Assembly: GCA_000727475.1 (NCBI GenBank)
Contig: KL647291.1
Span: forward strand, 3,765,434-3,829,433
Source of the DNA: Sarcocystis neurona
Lineage: Eukaryota; Apicomplexa; Conoidasida; Eucoccidiorida; Sarcocystidae
Direction of reading: 5' to 3'
Length of the DNA stretch: 64,000 nt
The notes beneath the pieces are model-generated. The model ran no database searches. It was not told the origin of the DNA and saw nothing but the letters and a program-made list of their open reading frames with translations. Each line of letters opens with the position of its first letter. Within the stretch, counting starts at the first letter, position 1. Shown here piece by piece: positions 39,401-48,270 of the stretch. The translations under genes and the position numbers were made by a program.

Positions 39401-41759
39401 CAACAAGAAGCGTGGAACTTGTGCCTTACCACTACTATTAGTAGTACCTACTACGACATTCTCAATTCTTCCGCCGCACCAAATAACACCTCCTTTTTGA
39501 AGATCACGACCCCTCTTCAGTCCTCCTGCTGTAAATAGCTGCCGAGCGGCCAGTATCTAGAATCTGCAAATACGTTCACGTCGACCCTTACGCAGATCTC
39601 CCTGTGGACACACGTTTGCACCCCCTTATCTATTATTAGTAGCCGTAGACGTCCGCGCATCGTTGTACTTGAATATGGCGTTACACGCCTGTTTTCTCCC
39701 CTCTACAACGTAAACGTGCCGCACAGGTAATACGTCTAAGCTGCTGCCACTATTGCGGGTGCGTGTCTGTGCGTGTGCGTGTCTACGTGGATAAAATTTC
39801 TTCGTACCTCGTTTTTGGCTCCTTCTGTCTTCAAAGAAAGGCCCTGACGCGTCGAGAGGAAGAGGTCCAGCTGCTGACTTTCTTGTTGATCTTTCTGCAG
39901 CATGCAAATGTAGTAGCTCTTTCCGTCCTGCGTTACTTGCACGTACACCTTCCCGCCTTCCTTCGGCTGCGGCATGCAGGCCTGAGAAGAAGCAGACCGC
40001 CCCGCACGCCCGCAGCAGCCACACATACACAGAGTGTCACCAATAGCAGCAACAGCGGCCGAAAAGGACAGCAGCAGCCAGAGAGAGCAGCAGTGGGAAG
40101 AAGCAATCGCGGCCGCTACAGCGCCCGCAGAAACGCGCAGAAGGGGGTGCAGCAGCAGCTGAAAAACTGTCGCGTACGGAGCAGCTCAGCGCGCAGCAGC
40201 AAGCCCCTCGGCGGCAAGAACTGCGGCGACGCGGTAGTCTCGTCAACGTACGGACACCGGACGCTTGACACGCACGCAGGCAGCACCCCACGCAGCAATG
40301 AAAACAGCTACGCTGGTGCAATACAGATATCTAGACACATTCGTAAATATCTACGTATATGTATATAGACACATGCGGAGCTCTGCAGCGAGGGCGGGAC
40401 GACGTGCCAGCAGGTGTAAAGGACCAGGCAGAGCAGAACAACTAGATAAAACGCAGCCCAGAAAACATGTACCACATACCGAACTGCTTTCGTCTATATG
40501 GATATACGCATATACGAGTGAGATTAACTGGACGTGTGGCTTTTGTTGCCCTGACTCTTGATTCGGCTACTCCTGCAACTGATTCAGACGCCTGGATATT
40601 CCTGCTCCAACTGGTAGCTGCTGCTGCTGCTTTTTCTGCTACGGCGACTCCTACGTCTGCCGCCAGCATAATACGGCAGCGACGCCTTGCTGCTGCTGTG
40701 TACGACTGCGGGTTCCCGTGCTACGGCTGTCGCTGCGACGTCGTTTCGGCTGCTGCTGCTTCTGCAGCTTCGCTGCTCCTTCACTTTCTGTAAAGGAGGA
40801 TCGTGCTGTTGCTGTCGCTGCTCCCAGCTGCGCTAGCTGCTGCTGCTGCTGCGGCTCGGATGCTGCGTCACTTGCCTGTGAAAGATGCAGAACTTCTCCG
40901 CCGTCTTCCGGGGAGAGGGTGGTGGCCTGGCCGGGCTTGAGCGCAACGCCTGCAGCACCAACGCAGCAGCCGGACAGCGCCATCAGCAGCATACGGGACG
41001 TTTGTCGCCAAGGACTCCCTCGCCGCCGAGTCCGCACTATAGTTACGCATACGTGCTGTTCCGGTCATCACTACTAGCACAGCAGACACATGCACTGCAG
41101 CAGTTGCGGCAGTAAATTCTGCGGGCGACACTGGCAGCAGCGGCACCAACGAAACGCCATGGGCACGGCGAGGAGGCCGAGCAGCAGCAGCATATCGCCA
41201 CGAGAAGCAGCAGTAGATGCGGAATAGTATGAACGAAAACGTCCTGTCAGTAGTCCTTCTGCTGTTGCTCCTGCCTTCTCCCACATAACGTGCGCATGCA
41301 ACGGAGGCGGGCGCGTGTCACGGGGCTGCGACGGGGAAGATCATCCTTTTCAAGTGGCCAGAAGCCAGCAGCCTCCCAGCAAAAGCCACACCAGAAATAC
41401 AAAAAAGTGGGAGGGGCACCAGCACGGTCATTGCACGTGGGGAAAGCGGAGGCGGACGTAGCAGTGGCTGTCCACCGTCTACTACTATATATATACATAC
41501 ATATAGGGAGAGTTGGCCTCGAGGGCAGTCATCGGCGGCCGCCGTCCATCTCTTCTGCGGCGGAGGGGCTGCTGCAGCAGCAAAGGCAGAAAAGCGGCTC
41601 GGTGAAAAGCGCAGAAAGGAAGACGCAACCGCGGCAATCTGCAAACCCTTCTGACTGTCCAAAAGTGCAGAAAGTCCGGCAGTCAGTCGCAGGCGCAGCG
41701 GGAAGAGGGCAGCGCGGGAAAAAAGCGCCACTCCTTGCCCTTCTCTTACCGTAAAACAT
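33401..41759 (-). CDS. nucleoplasmin-like histone-chaperone-type protein (8 exons)
   Basis: Exons 41759-41750, 40949-40876, 39981-39808, 38881-38750, 37434-37347, 35840-35740, 34635-34392 and 33663-33401 give 361 residues with every phase matched. The first exon is only 10 bases (MFY plus one base, donor GTAAGAG) and completes the family start MFYGVALKPG. The nucleoplasmin-like core follows: LHLSQA, then KVYVQV, SYYICML, QQLDLFL and VHLTGYFEP, the order seen in FKBP-type/HD2/nucleoplasmin N-domains. Intron 2 is GC-AG (CAG|GCAAGT). Exons 4-7 supply four acidic tracts (DSDEEESDEEE, a run of about twelve Asp, two Glu/Asp blocks), then basic KKRK and AAKKKG. The last exon has poly-Gln and a compact module, YKNALIEYLKKNGKTPL to FLKNHASVFEV, resembling a winged-helix/LOTUS fold. 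No FKBP domain is present. The family binds histones in nucleus and nucleolus; here that is inference. Intron lengths run from 728 to 1506 bases. Confidence 0.85.
34201..34318. repeat. 61-base tandem duplication
   Basis: Two copies beginning CTATGTGCTGCA (34201 and 34262), each continuing into CACATACACATATACGC. It lies in the last intron of the nucleoplasmin-like gene (34391-33664). Confidence 0.9.
38541..38588. repeat. 24-base tandem duplication
   Basis: Two exact copies of a unit starting GAGACGCGGCAGCACG, in intron 4 of the nucleoplasmin-like gene. Confidence 0.85.
39304..39436. repeat. 73-base tandem duplication carrying the GTGTACGTACAC palindrome
   Basis: Two copies, each with GTGTACGTACACTTCACCAG then GTGGAACTTGTGC, start at 39304 and 39377 in intron 3 of the nucleoplasmin-like gene. 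The palindrome heads each copy. Confidence 0.85.
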
Positions 41760-42899
41760 TTTGACGACGGAAGGAGCGAAGTCAAGAAACTCAAAGTCTT
41801 CAAGGGAAAAAGTTTCCTCTGCAGTAGCGGATGGAAAACCACCAACGACGACCGACAACAGACACGGAAGAGAACTGTGGCACGAGAAATGAGAGAAAAG
41901 AACTTGTGGGGAAACGTGGCTAAGATCGACGGTTTCTCAGGCTTGTATCGATGCGGCTCCCGCCCCACCACCACATATATACATCCGCGCGCGGGGGCAG
42001 CGAAGCAGCAGCAGCTGGTACCATGTCGGAACCACCGGGCGGGTTGCGCGGCACTCGCCGCAGACTTGCTGCAGTGGCTGTGGCGCAGCAGCAACACCGC
42101 GCAGCACGGGACAAAGAGCACCAAACGCGCAACGCAAATAGCCGGACACCCGCCGCAGCAGCGAGTTTGTCAGCCCCGCCTCCTGTCCTGGTAGCGTAGC
42201 ACGTACTGCAGCAGCGCTACCACCACGTGGGAAGGGGATGCTGCAAAAGAACCGGCCGACGAGCAGGAGCGGCAGCGGGGCGCGCCACGCACCAACAACG
42301 CAGAGCCATCACACGAAGAGCGTGTCATCTAAATCTCTGTAACAACGCCAAGGCATGCAAGAACCACAACCACCTCCTCTCTCACTGCAACAAATGGACG
42401 ACCGCAACACGCGCTACCACATACTAAGAGGAGCCGCGCCGCATGCTGGCCAGCAACGGCAGCCGGAGCCACTGCCAAAGGCGGCACCGGAGCCGTACCT
42501 GCTGGGCGCCGCAGGTGCACCGGCGACAGGGACGCCGCAGCACTGCAGAGTGGCAGCAGTGGCAGCTACAGCCGGTGCTGCGTATCACGGATGCCGTGTC
42601 TGATTACTGCTGTCGAGCGAACGCAGCAATGGGCGGGTGACCAGAGCAGCGGGGGAGTCGACCCGCCGCCTGGCCGTGCGTGACCAGCAGCAGAACACGA
42701 GGAGTAGACCGGGAGCACAGGGACATGAAAGATGAGACGCTGCTGCTTGATTTGCGTGTGGACTGCGGTCCAAATGCTGTTCTCTCGTCCGTCTGCGTTC
42801 GCTTTTTTAGCCGCCTCAACTGCAGCACCGCCGGCAGGCGCAGGAGCAGCTAGGAGCTCCGGCTGCAGCAGTCCCGCACCGTGGTGGCACACCGCAGCA
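41760..42899. other. 5' region of the nucleoplasmin-like gene and low-complexity flank
   Basis: Immediately upstream of the ATG at 41759, a minus-strand frame stays open (it includes SLEDFEFLDFAP), but the family start MFYG argues that translation begins at 41759. Overlapping CAG/GCA-rich frames on both strands at 42200-42890 cannot be separated; some may be exons of the membrane-protein gene to the right. Confidence 0.4.
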
Positions 42900-43412
42900 G
42901 CAGCACGAGCGGCAGCGCGCCGGCACCCCAGCAGCAGCTTGACGCATACTTAAATCGACGTGCAGTAATATTCTACACGCAGCGTCTGCTGCTGCTATGC
43001 GCCTCCGCTGGACAAGCGATAATGCTACTCCGTTGCACGAGAGCCGTCTTGATGCTGAGCGAGCTACTGAAAGGTCGTGGAATAACTTGCGAGCGGCTGT
43101 CCGGCCGAACGCCCCGCCGAACCGGTGGCCCTGCTGCCGCTGCTGCTCTTGCACACGCACTGCGTACACAGAGGCGCTCCGCTTGGAGACCTCGCAGTCG
43201 AACCCATCGAGGTAGGGCGGCTCGGTCAGTCGCAGCCGAGACCGTCGCCTCGCCAGGAATAGAAGAAGATGGAGGAGAAGCAGCAGCAAGCACAGCGCGC
43301 TCCACACGGCGCAGGCAGCGACAAACATAAGCAGCGCCAGCAGGACATAACCGTCACCGAAGGCCAGCGCTCGAGGCCCCCGGTGCGTGGGCCGTCTCAC
43401 CCATGGCGCATG
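42900..43412 (-). CDS. exon of a single-pass membrane protein
   Basis: A strong acceptor (CTATCTTCTCTGCAG) opens a minus-strand frame with a roughly 33-residue hydrophobic segment (GYVLLALLMFVAACAVW...HLLLFL) followed by a basic stop-transfer ARRRSRLR. A soluble region follows: EPPYLDGFDCEVSKRS, then a Gln-containing linker and SVARSASRRLSC. The frame stays open to 42816, but the real donor is not clear (candidate near 42984). The function is unknown; the layout suggests a type I/II anchor with a cytosolic or lumenal tail. Confidence 0.4.
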
Positions 43413-43912
43413 CTGCAGAGAAGATAGCTCCCTCAGAGTAGTATAACCGCCTCGACAAACCTGTCTGTATATATATGCAAAGGATTGCGTGTCTGCTCTG
43501 ATCCATTTGTCTAAGATATATACTACCTACCCCCACAGCTAAGCGGGTTTCTGATCGCTTCCTCCCGCATGCACACGGGCACAGGTACACAACCGACAAC
43601 GTGCCCTGGTGTTTGCCAGAATCCACGTGTGTGCGCACCTGTTTACACGGAGTTACATGTACTGGGTGAAGCTTTTGCGTCTGCGCACACACGCGTGACA
43701 ATAGAGGTCGGGGAACGACTGACGTTGTTTGTCGTCTATATTCCTGTCCACGACTGCATGCACGTAGACGTGTGTTCATGCCACTCCTCCACTTGCAAGA
43801 ATAGTCGCATGCTGCGTCTTCCAGATGCTCTGACTGTTACTAGCTAGTATTCGACTACCTACGTCCACGCCTAAAGCTGTAAATCTATACCAGCGTACGC
43901 AGATGTGTACAT

Positions 43913-45368
43913 GTGTACCTCCATGCAAATTTCTGTGTTGCAACAGCTAAGCGCGGCGCTGAGCTTGCACAACAATTTCTGGTAGATTTCAGCGGAACGG
44001 CTGCTGTGCTTCGACGGCAGCTGTCTGTGGATCTGCTGCGACAAACGTTGAGGACCCTGAGTGCGCCAACAGCAGCAACAGCAGCAGCAGCAACAGCAGC
44101 AGCAGCAACAGCAGCAGCAGCAACAGCAGCAGCAGCAACAGCAGCAGCAGCAACAGCAGCAGCAGNNNNNNNNNNNNNNNNNNNNNNNNNNNNNNNNNNN
44201 NNNNNNNNNNNNNNNNNNNNNNNNNNNNNNNNNNNNNNNNNNNNNNNNNNNNNNNNNNNNNNNNNNNNNNNNNNNNNNNNNNNNNNNNNNNNNNNNNNNN
44301 NNNNNNNNNNNNNNNNNNNNNNNNNNNNNNNNNNNNNNNNNNNNNNNNNNNNNNNNNNNNNNNNNNNNNNNNNNNNNNNNNNNNNNNNNNNNNNNNNNNN
44401 NNNNNNNNNNNNNNNNNNNNNNNNNNNNNNNNNNNNNNNNNNNNNNNNNNNNNNNNNNNNNNNNNNNNNNNNNNNNNNNNNNNNNNNNNNNNNNNNNNNN
44501 NNNNNNNNNNNNNNNNNNNNNNNNNNNNNNNNNNNNNNNNNNNNNNNNNNNNNNNNNNNNNNNNNNNNNNNNNNNNNNNNNNNNNNNNNNNNNNNNNNNN
44601 NNNNNNNNNNNNNNNNNNNNNGCACCAGCACCCGCAACAAAGAAGCACGGCAGGAACTGGCCGAGCACTGGCAGCAACAGCAGTAGCAGCGGCAGTCTGA
44701 TGCGTCCGCTTCGGTGTCTGGACTTTTGCAGCTCAAGCAGCAGCGAGAAAGGCTGCTGCAGAGGCGCTGCGAGAGCAGAAGACCCCCGTGTGATATCGAG
44801 GCAGCAGCAGCAGCAGGCGCGGCTCGTGAACCTCCAGTAGCTGAGACAGCAGAAGCATGCGTTGTACAGGAGCAGCACCACGTAGAGCAATAGCAGCAGC
44901 AGGTCGCCGCGTGCAACAGTTGGAGCAGGCGCAGTCCGTGAATCATGTACAGCGGCAGGTGGAACAACCATCAACGGCAGATCCAGCAGCATGTGCAGCG
45001 TCCCGTCAGGCGTGGCTGACCGCCAGCAGCAGCAGTTGAAGAACAATAGCAGTCGCTCAGTAGGAAACTCTTCTCAAGGGAGCAGTTCCGGAGGGAGCGC
45101 CGCAGCAGCAACAACAACACGCCTCTCACAACAGGACTTGCGCCTGCGTAGCCGCTGCAGCTGCAGCGTACGCGGCAGCAGCGGCAGCAGCTAAATAGTG
45201 GGTCCGAGCAGCAGCAGCGCAAGGGCGTCAGTGGGAACTGCAGTCGCAGCAGCGTCCATATACCGGCAGAGCCACCAGCTGCATCAGCAGCAACAAGTCC
45301 AATTTTCCCCATTTCCCCTACCGTACACGGGCGAGATAGACGAAGATGGAGTCACCTTCTTCTGGTGA
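43913..45368 (+). CDS. CAG-rich unknown gene interrupted by the assembly gap
   Basis: Coding-like plus-strand pieces: 43913-44068 (QQFLVDFSGTAAVLRRQLS), then Thr-Ala-Ala runs from the CAG array into the gap. After the gap, about 44690-44840 reads SGLLQLKQQRERLLQRR in one frame. About 45200-45368 reads QQVQFSPFPLPYTGEIDED and ends GVTFFW at a stop or at a GTGACT donor. Different pieces use different frames, so introns or gap-size error lie between them. No domain recognised. Confidence 0.3.
44069..44165. repeat. (CAACAGCAGCAGCAG)n array running into the gap
   Basis: Perfect 15-base units continue up to the first N. They read as pure Gln, Thr-Ala-Ala-Ala-Ala or Asn-Ser runs depending on frame. 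Confidence 0.95.
44166..44621. other. assembly gap (456 N)
   Basis: An unbroken run of N begins inside the CAG array and ends at non-repeat sequence. The true length and frame of the locus are unknown. Confidence 0.99.
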
Positions 45369-45439
45369 CTTCATCCCTGAGTTCCCTGCCCATGCAGTTC
45401 TCGGTCAGTGAAACACGAGACGTGGTGTACATACACCTC

Positions 45440-46503
45440 ACTAACGTGTCTGTGTATAGCTGTGCACCTCTCCGTCGACCTATCTATCTATACACCTATC
45501 CACAAATATATATCTAGCTGTATATCCGTCTATCTATATATCTATCTGTGTGTCTATCTATATGTATGTATATGTATTCGTATATACGTTCGTGACGCGT
45601 CAACTACGGATATACGTCGACAATGGATCTGCGTACACGGAGGCATGTTTGTTGTGTATTAGGTAGCTACATCCCTATATTTCCGTATTTACCCATTTTC
45701 CTGTACACACACATACATATATATTTGCGTACAAACATTTCACGTACAGGAGTGTCTTTGTTAGCGTGTAGAGGATCGTATCTGAGATTCTCTCCTCCCG
45801 GGTAGTTTCGCGCCGTGTGTCGCCTGCTGCGCTGTCGTCTCTGCTCTTCTTCTCTGACTCCGACCCGCAGCAGCCGGCACGCAGCAGCAGGTGTCGCTTG
45901 TCGAACCACAGCAGTTCCTCGACAGCAGCAGACTGTCCACAGCACCCCACTTCCTTCGCCTGTGCTGCCTGCGTCTCAGCGCCCCACACCGCCGCTTCCG
46001 CGTTGTCCCGTCTGCTCCTCTGTCACTCCGTCTTCCTGCGCTGCTGTTCTCCGTCTCTGCGACTCCCCAGCAGCAAATGCGCCTAGACAGATGCACGCAG
46101 CTCTCTCCCCGTCTCTCTCTGTGTGTCCGCCTTTTTGAGTACGTAGCAGCACATGCATGCAGAGAAATGACGTGGCAGGACACACGACCACACGAGAAGC
46201 GTCGCCGGCCTGCAGAGAAGTGGCCGTATCTTCCGCTGCAGACATGTCTGTGAGGCTACCCCACATTTCTCCGCCTTTTGGAGGGACCGTGCTGGATTCG
46301 TCGATAGGCGCCCGTGATGAGATAGTGATTCGACAGCAGTGCCGTTACATGTATGCGTGTATAGCTGCCATCCATATATATACATATATGTAGATACAGA
46401 CATAGATATAGGTAGACAAATATAGATATATGTGTGTACGCGACCGGACGACAGTACCGTCAGATATATACATGTATAGCGGCCACAGATATACAAACTA
46501 TCT

Positions 46504-46539
<36 letters not shown>

Positions 46540-46865
46540 AGATAGAAAGATAGATAGATACAGATATACGTGTAGACGCGACTGGGATGAAATACGTATA
46601 TGACAATAATACCGTAATATATATACACATGTATAGCTGCCATATATATATATACGCGTATACATATATATAGATGTAGGTATACGTATATATGCGAGTG
46701 GGATGAGATTACTGTACGACAACAATGCCGTTATATATACACGTACGTACTGCCTTACATATCCATATAAACACACACGTATATACATATACGTACACAT
46801 GTATATATACGTATATATGCACAGAGAGGGACAGAGAGAGAGATGCATGCATACTCTAAGTGCTG
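45440..46865. other. microsatellite-rich spacer with a weak minus-strand first-exon candidate
   Basis: CTAT/TATC tracts at 45480-45570. A minus-strand ATG at 46266 opens MWGSLTDMSAAEDTATSLQ and then a CAG|GCC boundary; with the CAG-rich frames at 45761-46000 it may be the start of a short gene. Evidence is weak. Confidence 0.3.
46312..46760. repeat. degenerate satellite, four units of about 115-135 bases
   Basis: Landmarks recur at about 46312, 46438, 46574 and 46688: GGGATGAGAT-like, then CGACARYARTGCCGT-like, then ATGTATAGCTGCCA-like, then a TA tract. Units are imperfect and separated by TA runs, including the pure TA run at 46506-46534. Confidence 0.75.
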
Positions 46866-47017
46866 CTACGTAGAAGAAGATTCGACAGCCCTCTGTGCTG
46901 CACACCGCGGTGAAAGGGTGTAGAGCTCTGCAACTGCTGCGTGTTTGTAACGAAGCACAGCGCTGCGGTTTGTAGAGGCGACGTCATCGAACTTCTTCTC
47001 TTCAAGTGCCTTTCCTC
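46866..47017 (-). CDS. terminal exon of an unknown minus-strand gene
   Basis: After a TTTTTGTGTGCCGAAG acceptor, one minus-strand frame reads GGKALEEKKFDDVASTNRSAV... to AVESSST and a stop, with protein-like composition. The same frame is open without interruption upstream into the 15-base minisatellite. The repeat may therefore be an intron or, less likely, coding. No family recognised. Confidence 0.35.
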
Positions 47018-47071
47018 CTTCGGCACACAAAAACGACCACAATGACAGATCCAGTGCAGTCGCGCATGTAA

Positions 47072-48056
47072 AACAGTCACGTATATTACAGTCACATACA
47101 CTAGAGTCACGTGTAGTGGAGGCACGTATATTGGAGACACGTAAATTAGAGCCACATATAGTAGGGACGCGTATAGTGGGTTGACGTATATAGGAGTCAC
47201 GTGTATTAGAGTCACGCACATTAGAGCGAGGTATAGTAGGGAAGCGTATCGTAGAGTCACATTAGAGCCACGCATAGTGGGGACGCGTATAGTGCAGTCA
47301 CGTATATTAGAGCCACGCATAGTGGGGACGCGTATAGTAGAGTCACGTATATAAGGGTCACGTCTATTAGAGTCAGGCGCAGTGAAGCCACGTATAGTAG
47401 GGAGGCGTATATTAGGACCACGTATATTAAAGTCACGCATATTAGAGACGCGTATATTAGAGGCACGTCTATATTGGAGGTACGTATGTCACAGTCACGT
47501 ATGACAGAGTTCCGCATATGAGAGTCACGTATATTACGTGGATTTACGTATATTAGAGTCACGTGCTGTGGAGTACAGTAGGAACACGTGTAGTAAAGAC
47601 ATGCGTGGTAGAGAGGGGGGCACAGTAGAAGCACGAGTAGCACATATGTGTGCGCGGAACCCACACATGGAAACACCTGTATAGTAGAGAGATGTATAGT
47701 AGAACCGCGTATGACACGTGTAGCAGAACCACGTATTGAAGGGACACGCATAGTAGGGAGATGTGTAGTAGAGCCACGTATATTAGAGTCACGCATAGGA
47801 GAACCACGTATTGAAGGGAGACGTGTAGTGGGGAGACGTACAATAGGGACACGTATAGCAGGAACATGTATGGTAGAGCCACGTATGGAAGGGATACGTA
47901 TAGTAGAGATATGTGTGGTAGTGTAGAGCCATATGTATTAGAGCCACGTATACTAGAGTTACGTATAGTAGAGCCACGTGTGATACAGTCACTTGTAACA
48001 GACTGTAGTAGGGATGCGGAAAGTAAAGCCACGTTTAGTGGCGATACGTCTAGTAG
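47072..48056. repeat. 15-base minisatellite, about 65 degenerate units
   Basis: Consensus GTCACGTATATTAGA, with variation mainly in positions 1-2 and 10-15; one unit near 47461 is 17 bases. Because 15 is five codons, translations are pentapeptide-periodic. The minus strand reads (R-D-S-x-I)-like or (T-L-I-Y-V)-like units with few stops, the plus strand (R-I-V-E-P)-like units. It ends about 210 bases upstream of the exopolyphosphatase ATG. The partial break near 47590-47700 still shows the core CGTATAGTAGA. Confidence 0.95.
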
Positions 48057-48270
48057 CCGTCTACATCCGGCCCAGGCAAGTACTCTGTCGCGGGTTTCCT
48101 CTCATTGTTTCTCTCTGTCTCTTTCCGCCTTTGTATACATGAATACAGGTACCTGAGTGGCAATTTGCATGCATCTGTATATTTGTATGTGTTGGGTAGA
48201 CAAGTGAAACTGTTGCCGTGGTAAAGAGGTACTTCCGAAGCTTCTGCGTATTGCAGGAGTAGTGTTGTGC

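Noticed and set aside
33401..41759. FKBP-type prolyl isomerase or HD2 histone deacetylase label for the nucleoplasmin-like gene
   Set aside because: Only the shared N-terminal nucleoplasmin fold is visible. No FKBP domain or C2H2 finger follows.
41318..42124. 268-codon minus-strand frame upstream of the nucleoplasmin-like start
   Set aside because: It overlaps the 5' side and intron 1 of that gene, has a Cys/Leu/Phe-rich low-complexity composition and shows no family motif.
47072..48056. CRISPR-like array or pentapeptide-repeat protein
   Set aside because: Units are contiguous 15-mers without unique spacers, and the five-residue units do not match the A(D/N)LxX pentapeptide family. Frame shifts and stops occur along the array.
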